Part shown: one piece after another, positions 25,528-33,567 of the stretch | Layout of the letters: the number at the start of each line of letters is the position of its first letter | Position numbering within the stretch: position 1 is the stretch's first letter | Origin: Sphingobacteriales bacterium 44-15 | GTDB taxonomy: Bacteria; Bacteroidota; Bacteroidia; Chitinophagales; Chitinophagaceae | Length of the DNA stretch: 39,823 nucleotides | Reading direction: 5' to 3' | NCBI GenBank assembly: GCA_001899685.1 | Contig: MKWG01000031.1 | Span: 72,569-112,391, forward strand | The notes under the pieces: generated by a model | Seen by the model: the letters and a program-made list of their open reading frames with translations, nothing else | Databases searched by the model: none | What the model was told of the DNA's origin: nothing | Program-made: the position numbers and the translations under genes

Positions 25528-25541
25528 TTGATATATATCAA
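25528..25541. promoter_or_regulatory. FNR-like palindrome TTGATATATATCAA
   Basis: TTGAT-ATAT-ATCAA is an exact match to the CRP/FNR-type consensus TTGAT-N4-ATCAA, extended to 16 bases of perfect symmetry (25527-25542). It lies about 200 bases before the T9SS cargo gene. No FNR-family gene is in the window, and an AT-rich palindrome could arise by chance. The remaining sequence of 25274-25739 shows no gene; it contains C/T-rich stretches and imperfect CCGGG palindromes only. Confidence 0.4.
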
Positions 25542-25739
25542 TCCCTTCCCGTTTTTGGAGAGCCCGGGATTCTCTAAATTGTTGATTTTCATATAGACCC
25601 TTATTAATATGCAGTAATACACTGATGCCTATCCGGATTAATATCTACTTAAAATTAGGTGTATTGTTGAAAATTAAATAAGCAATAACACTTATTAAGC
25701 TCCGTTAAATAGGCGCATGATTTCTAAAAGCAAAAGAGT

Positions 25740-27248
25740 ATGAAAAAAATTTTACTTATACCGGTCCTGATAATAGGATATACAGTTACCGGCTTTAGCC
25801 AGCCCTGCAGCCCGTTAGGAAACGAGACTACTTACGGCACAAATAATGTGTGGATAGGATATGCCTATGACAATATGAACCTTACTTCCTATAAAGGTTA
25901 TGTCACTGAGGGTACTGCTGCAAGCCCAAATTTTGATGAAAGCTTTGGGGGTGACGATGTTACTTATCCTACCAATGGTTGCGGGGTGCAAACCAGTACT
26001 TTCAGCATGCGTTATAAGCTTACAAAGACTTTCGCAAGCGGTTCGTATACGTTCACTGTGGGCGGAGATGATGGTTACAGGCTGAGCCTTGACGGAGGAA
26101 CCACATGGATAATTAATAAATGGGTTGATCAATCCTATGCCACCTCAACATATACCATTTCTCTCAATGGTACATATAATATGGTACTCGAATATTATGA
26201 AAACGGGGGGCAGAACAGGATAACCTTTGCGGTAGCCGCAATATGCAATGGCACTGAGAACACCACGATATACGGAACTAATAATATCTGGAACGGGTAT
26301 GTATACGACGGGATAAACTTTGATGTATATGCGGGCATGGTACACGAAGGCACTGCCGCTGACCCGGCTTTTGACGAAAGCTTCGGGGGAAGTAATGTTA
26401 ACTATACCACAAGCGGCTGCGCTGTGCAAACTGAAACATACAGTGTGCGGTATCGTCTTGCCAAAACCTTTGCCGCCGGTACTTACAATTTTACGGTAGG
26501 CGGCGATGATGGCTACAGGCTGAGCCTTGATGGTGGCGCTACATGGGCGATTGATAACTGGACATTGCACTCATATACCTCTACTACATCTGCAACGATG
26601 TCGCTGAGCGGCAGCTATAATATGGTGCTTGAATATTATGAGAACAGCGGTGATAACCGGGTAACATTTTTAATGAGGACACTTTCCCTGCTGCCTGTTT
26701 CGCTGGAATCTTTTAATGCAACACAAAAAAATAATGATGTGGTCTTAGACTGGTCGGTTTCCTCCGGCAGCAACCCCAAATCATTTGAAGTAGAGCGGAG
26801 CGACGACGGGAAAAGCTTTACGGGTATATTATCTGTAGAGACAGGAAACGACATGTCGGTAACACATTTTACGGCAACCGACAAATCCTCTCTTTATGGT
26901 ACCTCTTACTACAGGCTGAAGATCACCGACCTTACGGGCGTGATCACTTATTCGAAGATATTGACTGTAAGCATGTCCGTGGCAGGCAATAATGAAGTGG
27001 CATTTTATCCCACTGTTGTATCTGATGGTTATGTTACACTCAAAAGCCGCAGCAGTGTTAAGAATGCAGTGGTAGCCATAAGCGATATGAGCGGAAGGAT
27101 CATCTCAAAGCAAAATATAGGAAATGTTACTGCAGGGCTGCCGGTGCGTATAGCTGCGGCCGATCATAAACCAGGTAAAGGGATGTATATCGTTACGCTT
27201 TCAGGAGCTGACTTTGCAGTGGTAACAGGAAAGATCATCATTCAGTAA
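25740..27248 (+). CDS. Secreted T9SS cargo protein with two PA14-like repeats
   Basis: A 502-residue secreted protein. The signal peptide is MKKILLIPVLIIGYTVTGFSQ. Two homologous repeats of about 135 residues follow (about 28-165 and 172-308). Each has YGTNN(V/I)W-G-Y-YD, GTAA-P-FDESFGG, a GCxVQT motif, the PA14-like core TVGGDDGYRLSLDGG and the ending YNMVLEYYEN. A fibronectin-like segment (LESFNATQKNNDVVLDWSV) covers about 318-415. The last 85 residues are a type A type IX secretion sorting domain with FYPTVVSDGYVTL and GMYIVTLSG, ending KIIIQ. PA14 domains often bind carbohydrate; surface or extracellular carbohydrate binding is inferred. No enzyme domain is visible. It is monocistronic, followed by two hairpins. 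Confidence 0.88.
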   Translation: MKKILLIPVLIIGYTVTGFSQPCSPLGNETTYGTNNVWIGYAYDNMNLTSYKGYVTEGTAASPNFDESFGGDDVTYPTNGCGVQTSTFSMRYKLTKTFASGSYTFTVGGDDGYRLSLDGGTTWIINKWVDQSYATSTYTISLNGTYNMVLEYYENGGQNRITFAVAAICNGTENTTIYGTNNIWNGYVYDGINFDVYAGMVHEGTAADPAFDESFGGSNVNYTTSGCAVQTETYSVRYRLAKTFAAGTYNFTVGGDDGYRLSLDGGATWAIDNWTLHSYTSTTSATMSLSGSYNMVLEYYENSGDNRVTFLMRTLSLLPVSLESFNATQKNNDVVLDWSVSSGSNPKSFEVERSDDGKSFTGILSVETGNDMSVTHFTATDKSSLYGTSYYRLKITDLTGVITYSKILTVSMSVAGNNEVAFYPTVVSDGYVTLKSRSSVKNAVVAISDMSGRIISKQNIGNVTAGLPVRIAAADHKPGKGMYIVTLSGADFAVVTGKIIIQ

Positions 27249-27280
27249 TAAAATTTAAGGTTTAGTCATAATGGTTCATG

Positions 27281-27297
27281 CCAGGCGCTGCCTGGTT
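27281..27297 (+). terminator. Short hairpin after the T9SS cargo gene
   Basis: CCAGGC-GCT-GCCTGG forms a 6-base stem with a three-base loop, followed by TTTAT. It is weaker than the second hairpin at 27310. Confidence 0.4.
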
Positions 27298-27309
27298 TAT
27301 TGGAGACGA

Positions 27310-27339
27310 GCTGCTTTTCTAAGCGGCTTTTTTCTTTTT
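27310..27339 (+). terminator. Intrinsic terminator of the T9SS cargo gene
   Basis: GCTGCTT pairs with AAGCGGC (one G-T pair) around TTCT and is followed by TTTTTTCTTTTTA. It lies 61 bases after the stop codon. Confidence 0.85.
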
Positions 27340-27428
27340 ATTCCTTCCCGAAATCACGAAAACAGCAACTGATCACCTGCTTTTATCAGTTCATGCACGG
27401 GCTGCTTTCACCAGACTTGCGCCCTCTT

Positions 27429-27436
27429 TAGTTTTG
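27429..27436 (+). promoter_or_regulatory. -7 box TAGTTTTG for the NmrA-type gene
   Basis: TAGTTTTG matches TAnnTTTG and lies 38 bases before the ATG at 27475. A TTTC 20 bases upstream (27405-27408) is only a partial -33 element. Confidence 0.4.
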
Positions 27437-27474
27437 GTGCATCAAACAATTCTTTACAAATAATAACAGGTAAT

Positions 27475-28404
27475 ATGAGCAATAAGCCAACCATACTTGT
27501 CACAGGCGCTACAGGAGCCCAGGGCGGAAGTGTAGCCCGGGCTTTGTTGAAAAGCAACAATTTCCATGTCCGCTGCCTTACACGTAACCCTTTATCTGAC
27601 CAGGCAATAATACTTGCCGCTGCCGGGGCAGAAGTGATAGCCGGCGATTTGAATGATACGGCTTCGCTGAAAGCAGCTATGCACGATTGTTATGGCGTAT
27701 TTGGCGTAACAAATTTCTGGGAACATTTTGAGGAAGAATATCAGCAGGGCAAAAATTTGACAGACGCCGTTAAACAGAGCAGTATCAAACATTTTGTTTT
27801 CAGCACTCTCCCTGATTACTATAAGCTCAGCGGGCAAACCCTGGGTGTGCCGCACTGCGACCTGAAGGCTTCTCTCGAAACCTATACCAAATCACTTGGC
27901 ATACCCGCAACCTTTATACATGTTGCATTTTATTATGAGAATTTCCTCAGCTTTTTTCCGCCGCAGGCTGATGACAACGGGGAATACTATTTCGGGTTCC
28001 CGCAGGGCGATACCAAACTTGCTATGGCAAGCGTGGAAGATACAGGAGGTGTAGTGGCATCGGTATTTGATCATCGGGAAGTATATACCGGGAGAACAGT
28101 AGGGGTGGTTGGCGAAGACCGGACCTGTACCGAATACGCTGCCGCTATGTCGAAAGCGCTGGAGCATACGGTTCATTATGCCTATATACCCAGGGAAATA
28201 TTTGCAGCTTACGGATTTCCCGGCGCTGAAGAGCTGGCAAATATGTTTGAAGTACAGCGGCTGTTCATCCCGGAGCGCAGTATTGACCTGATAGAAAGCT
28301 ATGGGCTTAACCCGGCTATGCAGCGGTTTGAAGACTGGCTGTTAAAAAATAAATGCAGGTTCACCATGTTTTCAGCTAAAAAGCAACAGTCCCCGGCCTG
28401 GTAA
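27475..28404 (+). CDS. NmrA-type NAD(P)-binding protein
   Basis: A 309-residue cytoplasmic protein of the atypical short-chain dehydrogenase group. The Rossmann glycine motif is GATGAQGGSVARALL near the start. An Asp-containing GDLNDTASLKAAM segment follows, then HFVFSTLPDYYK where classical SDR enzymes have their Ser/Tyr site, and SLGIPATFIHVAFYYENF, typical of NmrA/HSCARG proteins. NmrA-like proteins bind NAD(P) as redox sensors or act as reductases on unknown substrates; the sequence cannot separate these. The gene is followed after 32 bases by a lipoprotein cytochrome c, so the two are probably co-transcribed and a redox role is plausible. Start is well placed behind a -7 box. Confidence 0.85.
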   Translation: MSNKPTILVTGATGAQGGSVARALLKSNNFHVRCLTRNPLSDQAIILAAAGAEVIAGDLNDTASLKAAMHDCYGVFGVTNFWEHFEEEYQQGKNLTDAVKQSSIKHFVFSTLPDYYKLSGQTLGVPHCDLKASLETYTKSLGIPATFIHVAFYYENFLSFFPPQADDNGEYYFGFPQGDTKLAMASVEDTGGVVASVFDHREVYTGRTVGVVGEDRTCTEYAAAMSKALEHTVHYAYIPREIFAAYGFPGAEELANMFEVQRLFIPERSIDLIESYGLNPAMQRFEDWLLKNKCRFTMFSAKKQQSPAW

Positions 28405-28436
28405 ATATTTCTTCATCTCATTTTAAATATACATAT

Positions 28437-29027
28437 ATGCGTACACTCATTATCTTTTTATCTTTTGTTACTGTATCGGTTACTGGTTTTGTTGCCTGCG
28501 GCGGGAATATCAGGCAGGCAGATGCAGCTCCTGCTGCTGCGCTTACTCACGACAGCCTCGTAAGCCGGGGCAGCTACCTGGTAAGCACTATTGGTTGTGA
28601 TGATTGTCATTCTCCCAAAAGAATGGGAGCTCACGGGCCTGAAGTCATCCCCGAGCTGAGATTGTCCGGCTTTATCAAAGGCGGAATGCTGCCGCCCGTG
28701 GATACAGGCGCTATCAAAAAAGGGTGGGCATTATTCAGCCCCGACCTCACTGCTGCGGTTGGTCCCTGGGGTATCTCCTATGCTGCCAACATTACCAGCG
28801 ATGCAACGGGCATAGGAAGCTGGACGGAAGCGCAGTTCATTAAGTCCATAAGGGAGGGAAAATTAAAAGGGCTGGATAATACACGCCCAATGCTCCCGCC
28901 GATGCCCTGGTTCAATTTTGCGAAGCTTACTGATACGGATCTGAAAGCGATCTATACCTTTTTACAATCTACCAACCCTGTTGAAAATGCCGTGCCGGCG
29001 CCGGTACCGCCCAATGCAATACAATAA
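28437..29027 (+). CDS. Lipoprotein c-type cytochrome
   Basis: A 196-residue monohaem cytochrome c. The N-terminus is a lipoprotein signal with the modified cysteine in GFVACGG, so the protein is membrane-anchored on the periplasmic side. The haem site is GCDDCHSPK (CxxCH at about residues 54-58). A Met-rich MLPPMPWFNF near residue 155 supplies the axial methionine, and a closing cytochrome helix follows (LTDTDLKAIYTFLQS). Such proteins pass electrons to dehydrogenases or oxidases; the partner is unknown. It lies 32 bases after the NmrA-type gene and is followed by a strong terminator. Confidence 0.9.
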   Translation: MRTLIIFLSFVTVSVTGFVACGGNIRQADAAPAAALTHDSLVSRGSYLVSTIGCDDCHSPKRMGAHGPEVIPELRLSGFIKGGMLPPVDTGAIKKGWALFSPDLTAAVGPWGISYAANITSDATGIGSWTEAQFIKSIREGKLKGLDNTRPMLPPMPWFNFAKLTDTDLKAIYTFLQSTNPVENAVPAPVPPNAIQ

Positions 29028-29052
29028 TAAGGACGGGGAATATACAAACGAT

Positions 29053-29084
29053 GTGAGGCGGGTTACCGTCTCACTTTTTTATTT
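29053..29084 (+). terminator. Intrinsic terminator after the cytochrome c gene
   Basis: GTGAGGCGG pairs with CCGTCTCAC (one G-T pair) around GTTA and is followed directly by six T. It is 25 bases after the stop. Confidence 0.88.
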
Positions 29085-29153
29085 CTACCTGCACTGACAT
29101 AGGGTTGACACTGTACAATTGTTTTTTTGTAATTATACTACAAACATGGTTAT

Positions 29154-29373
29154 ATGATCGAAGTATTCAGAACCGATGTTCCCGATATTATTGTTGGAAA
29201 ATTGATCTTATATGCGCTGCACCGACAGTTCCCTTCTTTTTACCGCTAATTTCGATTTTCATGACTGCGATAATATCCTGAGGGTAAAAAGCAATGGCAT
29301 ATCTATTGAGCATGGGAATATCATTTCTCTTTTGCGGGGCTTTGGCTTTAAAGCCGAGCCCCTGCCCGATTAG
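29154..29373 (+). pseudogene. Frameshifted small conserved Bacteroidota protein (about 73 residues)
   Basis: Two adjoining frames together spell one small protein. From ATG 29154, 31 residues run MIEVFRTDVPDIIVGKLILY to FPSFYR and then hit TAA at 29247. The next frame continues from 29245 with ANFDFHDCDNILRVKSNGIS and ends at TAG 29371 with a C-terminus GFKAEPLPD. The joined text matches a family of small HMA-like-fold proteins I recall from Bacteroidota (MIEVFKTNV...FDLEDCDNILRV...FGFxAEVLPD). The break fits loss of two bases from a GCGC run (TACCGC[GC]TAAT). It may be a true pseudogene or a sequencing error. The second half could be translated alone from ATG 29212 (53 residues). It is between the cytochrome terminator and the helicase gene. 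Confidence 0.7.
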
Positions 29374-29377
29374 ACCT

Positions 29378-29484
29378 GGCGCTGTTATTGCGCCTCTGCG
29401 GAAATATACCTGTAGTGATAATAGCGATAACAGCGATGGCTATCCCGCCAAAGGGTTCCGAATCTGTCAAAGGTTCGGAACCCT
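29378..29484. repeat. Inverted repeats in the leader of the helicase gene
   Basis: AGGGTTCCGAA (29452-29462) and TTCGGAACCCT (29474-29484) are perfect 11-base arms around an 11-base loop, ending 21 bases before the helicase ATG. Before it, GGCGC/GCGCC (29378-29395) and GCTGTTATTGC with GCGATAACAGC form alternative stems. No T-run follows, so this is not a standard terminator; an intergenic repeat or leader structure is possible. Confidence 0.5.
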
Positions 29485-29505
29485 GCCGGATCATATCTTT
29501 GCCGG

Positions 29506-31410
29506 ATGGAATACTTCGAAAAGCTGCAGGAACTGCTTGCAAAGGAGAAGGAAGAAGACAAATTACAATACCAGCAACAGATCACGGCATCATCTGTCAG
29601 TGCCAGGCGCACCAACGGGCTCACCTGGTACCCGGTAGCCATCAGGGATACGGAGCTGGGCCGGGGAGATTTTTTAACGGTGGAGATCGAACGCACCACC
29701 CAGCAGGATATCCCGCACCAGTTTCGTTTCGGCGCCACGGCAGCGTTGTTTTCCAATCACAATCCTGAAGAAGATCGTATAGAAGGTATTGTTACTTTTC
29801 AGTCCGCCGGCCGGCTCAGGCTCACACTTCGGACGGATGAGCTGCCCGACTGGAGCCGCAACGGGAAGCTGGGGCTTGACCTTCTTTTTGATGATAACAG
29901 CTATAATGAAATGCAGCATGCCCTGAAACAGGCCAATGCATCTGCTGACAATGAAAAAGAAAATCGTTTGATCGCTGTGCTCACCGGGAAGAGAGCGCCC
30001 GGGTTTCACAATACGATCCCTTCCTTTCAGAAAGATGCTTTAAATGCATCGCAGCAGGCTGCCATAAGCAGGATCCTGGCTGCAGAAGACCTGGCTATAG
30101 TGCATGGGCCTCCCGGCACCGGCAAAACCACTACGCTGGTGCAGGCCATACAATCGCTTGTGCGGGAAGAAGGGCTGGTGCTGGTAGTAGCGCCCAGCAA
30201 TGCGGCGGTAGACCTGCTGAGCGAAAAGCTTGCAGACCAGGGATTGAATGTGCTGCGCGTAGGCAACCCGGCAAGAGTATCAGAAAGGCTGATGTCGCTT
30301 ACGCTTGACAGTAAGATGGCTGCGCATGCCGGCATGAAAGACATTAAGAAGATGAAAAAGCAGGCAAATGAGTACAGGAGCATGGCGCATAAATACAAGC
30401 GCAATTTTGGAAAGGCGGAGAGAGAACAGCGGAAAGCTTTATTCGAGGAAGCGCATAAGATCATTAAAGAGGTGGAGAAAACAGAGCAATACATTATTGA
30501 TAATCTTATTTCGCAGGCACAGGTAATAACCGCTACGCTGGTGGGAGCCAATCATTATACGGTGCGCCACCTGAAGTACAGGACGGTAGTAATAGATGAA
30601 GCCGGCCAGGCGCTGGAGCCTGCCTGCTGGATCCCCATCCTGAAAGCAGAAAAGCTGGTAATGGCCGGAGATCATTGCCAGTTACCCCCTACCATTAAAT
30701 CAGAAGAAGCTGCTGCCGGCGGGTTAGCGGTTACCCTGCTAGAGAAATGTATTGCATTACACCCGGGGGCTGTAGTAATGCTGGAAGAGCAATACCGGAT
30801 GCATGCAGATATTATGGGGTATTCCTCGGAGATATTTTACGGGCAACGTTTGAGAGCGCATGGCACTGTAGCAGGGCGCCTGCTTTTTGACGCAGATACC
30901 CCGCTGGCTTTTATAGATACTGCCGGCTGCGGATTTGAGGAAAAGACAGACAGCTCAAGCATGACTAATGCTGAAGAAGCTTCCTTTGCGGTACAACATC
31001 TCACCCGGTTTGTTGAGCGGCTCGGTGAAAATTATGCTTCGGGCAATTTTCCTTCCATAGCTGTGATTTCTCCTTACCGCGGGCAGATAGAGCTCCTGCA
31101 GGAGCTTATTGAGCGCTCACCTGTTTTGAATAATTACAACAACAGTATATCGGTAAATACCATAGATAGTTTCCAGGGACAGGAAAGAGACATTGTATAT
31201 ATCAGCATGACAAGAAGCAACCAGGATAACCGTATAGGATTCCTGTCGGAGATACGGCGCATGAATGTGGCTATGACAAGAGCCCGTAAAAAGCTCGTTG
31301 TGATTGGCGACAGCGCTACACTTGGCCAGTCGGCATTTTATGCAGGCTTTATTCATTATGCGGAGCAGAAAAATGCCTACCTGAGCGCCTGGGAGTTTAT
31401 GGATGTATAA
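29506..31410 (+). CDS. UPF1/IGHMBP2-like superfamily 1 helicase
   Basis: A 634-residue SF1B helicase. An N-terminal beta-barrel region (about 35-135) precedes the core, as in eukaryotic IGHMBP2. Motifs: Walker A GPPGTGKTT (201-209), motif Ia VVAPSNAAVDLL, motif II DEAGQA (364-369), motif III AGDHCQLPPT, then EQYRMHADIM, NTIDSFQGQERDIV and MNVAMTRARKKLVVIGD. Residues about 280-330 form a charged helical arm (KKMKKQANEYRSMAHKYKRN) at the place of the stalk in UPF1-like enzymes. It would unwind DNA or RNA with ATP; the biological substrate in bacteria is not known. Its stop is one base from the stop of the convergent GH32 gene. Confidence 0.92.
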   Translation: MEYFEKLQELLAKEKEEDKLQYQQQITASSVSARRTNGLTWYPVAIRDTELGRGDFLTVEIERTTQQDIPHQFRFGATAALFSNHNPEEDRIEGIVTFQSAGRLRLTLRTDELPDWSRNGKLGLDLLFDDNSYNEMQHALKQANASADNEKENRLIAVLTGKRAPGFHNTIPSFQKDALNASQQAAISRILAAEDLAIVHGPPGTGKTTTLVQAIQSLVREEGLVLVVAPSNAAVDLLSEKLADQGLNVLRVGNPARVSERLMSLTLDSKMAAHAGMKDIKKMKKQANEYRSMAHKYKRNFGKAEREQRKALFEEAHKIIKEVEKTEQYIIDNLISQAQVITATLVGANHYTVRHLKYRTVVIDEAGQALEPACWIPILKAEKLVMAGDHCQLPPTIKSEEAAAGGLAVTLLEKCIALHPGAVVMLEEQYRMHADIMGYSSEIFYGQRLRAHGTVAGRLLFDADTPLAFIDTAGCGFEEKTDSSSMTNAEEASFAVQHLTRFVERLGENYASGNFPSIAVISPYRGQIELLQELIERSPVLNNYNNSISVNTIDSFQGQERDIVYISMTRSNQDNRIGFLSEIRRMNVAMTRARKKLVVIGDSATLGQSAFYAGFIHYAEQKNAYLSAWEFMDV

Positions 31411-31411
31411 A

Positions 31412-32977
31412 TCAGTCCCTGTTTGTTTCCGCCATAGTCCAGCAGGTTGCTTTTTTCACCAGCACTTTATCATTGCCGCTAAACACTTTGAGCAGGTTGC
31501 TGCTTTCCAGCTCGGGATATACCACCTGTGTAACACACTGGCGGCTGTTGGCAAAAATTTCAATGACAGAACGATCCAGGAAAATATCCAGCTTCAGCGT
31601 CTCGCCTTTTGCAAGCTCGAAAGGAGCGCTTTGCTCTGAGACTTTTTCAGGAAAACCATCCATCTGCGGCCCGAAAATAGCATTTGACGGCATTTGTACA
31701 GGCGCATGTACGGAAGATTTGATAAAGTCAACTGTCAGTTGTTTCTTTAGCGGGTCATAGCTGACCGTGGTTTCTTCTTTCCCGTCGGGCGAGCAGAAAA
31801 CCTTCACGCCATAGGGAGAAGTTATTCCACCCTGCAACTCAATCTGCAATTCCACAGATTTTCCTTTCCCTTTTAACAGCTTTTCCGTGTTGGGTGTCAG
31901 GGTAAGATTATTTTCTTCCATCTTGTTCAGCCTGATAGCCTTAATTTCTTCCGGGGGATTGATCTGCAGAATATTATTTTCAGAAAGCGACAGCACACGG
32001 GGTAAGCTCATGATACCCGACCATCCATAGTCGGGAAATGTTGCCGGCTTTCGTTCCAGCACCCAGGCCCATATAATATTTCTTCCTTTACCGTCTTGCA
32101 GTTGCTCCGGTGCAAAAAAAGTACCGCCGGGCCAATTCATCCTGCCATGCTGCCGGATGGAAAATTTATCGTTGGCAAAATCCCCGATGAAATATTGCGC
32201 CCCGATATTATGGCTGATGAACAGCAGCATTGATTTTCCCCCGATACTAAAGAAATCAGGGCAGGAGACATCTTCAGAAGCATACAGCCAGTGTTGGGAG
32301 CTGTCGAGCAGCCTTCCGATATAGCTCCACTTATACATATCTTTTGATTTAAACAGCGCCGGCGTTTTCCCGCCGGATATCTGGTAATAGCAGCCTGCTT
32401 TTTTATCATACCATCCTTCAGGATCCCATGCGGTATATTTTCCGGAATTGCCAAAGGGATCATCTGCCGCAGGTGTTTTCAGCACGGGGTTGCCTTCAAA
32501 TTTTTTCCAGGTTCTTAAGTCATCATCAGTGGAATAGGCTACGAGGTTGGCGGAAGCGCCCTGCCCGTGGTACATGATATGCGGTATGCCTTCTTTAGAG
32601 AGAAAAGCGCCGCCGCTGAAAATGCCTTCTTCCATATCGCCGTCCTTCACATTCAGCATATCGGGATATAAGCTCCAGTGCAAAAGATCGGTGCTGACAG
32701 CGTGTCCCCACACATGTTCATATTTCCCGTTGCGGAATTTTTGATAAATGTATCCCAGGTGATATTTCCCCTTCCAGTATATGGCGCCGTTGGGATCAAA
32801 TGGCATAGCATGTCCTTCGGGCGCCACAAAATGATACACGGGCCGGTGAGGATCGGATTGCATCAGCTCGCGCAGCTTCCGGCTGGCATTGATCATGCCG
32901 GGGATGTCCTTATCCCTTTGAGCGCAGCAGCAATATGCTGAAGCAATACCTGCGATCAGCAATATAAGAGATTTCAT
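31412..32977 (-). CDS. Glycoside hydrolase family 32 protein (fructan/levan-type), variant active site
   Basis: A 521-residue secreted protein with signal MKSLILLIAGIASAYCCCAQ. The five-bladed propeller begins with HAMPFDPNG; Asp61 corresponds to the GH32 nucleophile. GHAVSTDLLHW follows (about 91-101). The usual RDP motif appears as AWDPEGW (about 183-189). The usual Glu-Cys motif reads SEDVSCPDFF (234-243), with Ser before the Cys and a Glu three residues earlier. The C-terminal beta-sandwich is normal (LDIFLDRSVIEIFANS). Family membership is clear; catalytic identity is less so, because the general acid is displaced or replaced. It may cleave beta-fructosides or a related sugar. It is not adjacent to a SusCD pair or a transporter. 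Its start is supported by the signal peptide. Confidence 0.88.
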   Translation of the reverse strand: MKSLILLIAGIASAYCCCAQRDKDIPGMINASRKLRELMQSDPHRPVYHFVAPEGHAMPFDPNGAIYWKGKYHLGYIYQKFRNGKYEHVWGHAVSTDLLHWSLYPDMLNVKDGDMEEGIFSGGAFLSKEGIPHIMYHGQGASANLVAYSTDDDLRTWKKFEGNPVLKTPAADDPFGNSGKYTAWDPEGWYDKKAGCYYQISGGKTPALFKSKDMYKWSYIGRLLDSSQHWLYASEDVSCPDFFSIGGKSMLLFISHNIGAQYFIGDFANDKFSIRQHGRMNWPGGTFFAPEQLQDGKGRNIIWAWVLERKPATFPDYGWSGIMSLPRVLSLSENNILQINPPEEIKAIRLNKMEENNLTLTPNTEKLLKGKGKSVELQIELQGGITSPYGVKVFCSPDGKEETTVSYDPLKKQLTVDFIKSSVHAPVQMPSNAIFGPQMDGFPEKVSEQSAPFELAKGETLKLDIFLDRSVIEIFANSRQCVTQVVYPELESSNLLKVFSGNDKVLVKKATCWTMAETNRD

Positions 32978-33171
32978 GTAAAGAATGATTAGGGGTGAAT
33001 AGTGTACTAAATATACTGGATTTTGTAAGATTTGTGGAAAAAGGGGCGCATTTCAAATTGATCAAGCAGGAGCGCCTGCAAAACAGGGAGTATATATGGG
33101 GTTCCGGCGAGAGAATAGATTGTTTGTAAACCTGAATTATCGCGAAGGTTACAAAATCATCACCCCCCCGA

Positions 33172-33392
33172 ACGTATTGCGGGCCGTCATACGCATTTTA
33201 AAGATCAGGACTGATATGCGGCGAAGCAATCCCCAGATTTACCAACTGCAGAGACTGCTTCTCCCGACCTTCGGTTGGGATCGCAGTGACGAGATTGTGG
33301 ACTATTTGCATGCTTTAAGTATCGTGAAAGCTAAAAAAACATCAACACTCTTTCCGTATTGCGATCCCAACCGAAGGTCGGGAGAAGCAATA
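33172..33392. repeat. Cluster of three palindromic intergenic repeats, including a 30-base perfect inverted pair
   Basis: Two arms of 30 bases, 33256-33285 and 33360-33389, are exact reverse complements separated by 74 bases. Each starts or ends with TGCTTCTCCCGACC and itself folds as CCCGACC-TTC-GGTTGGG. Upstream, ATTGCgggGCCG.. to ..GGCGAAGCAAT (33176-33229) is another hairpin of the same GCGAAGCAATC type. Such units are abundant between genes in Chitinophagaceae (recollection). The apparent frame 33096-33404 is built from these repeats. No gene is seen in 32978-33567. Confidence 0.75.
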
Positions 33393-33567
33393 TCAACGTT
33401 ATAACCGCAATGATTGAGGTGCTGCCTAATTATTAACTCGAAATGACGGTGCAAGTATGTTTTGTTTTTTTGTAACTGGCGTTTTGTGCATGAAGAAGTA
33501 TATACAATGTTGCCATGATGAAACTACCGTATATGCGCAGATGTAATGCGAGACAGGGGCACCTGCA

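Noticed and set aside
29452-29484. GGGTTCCGAA / TTCGGAACCC considered as a tRNA T-arm
   Set aside because: No acceptor, D or anticodon arms can be drawn around it; it is a simple inverted repeat.
33096-33404. Plus-strand frame of 102 codons
   Set aside because: It is built from palindromic repeat arms (residues NRRSGEAIS and LLPTFGWDR mirror each other as the two strands of the same repeat), so it is not a gene.
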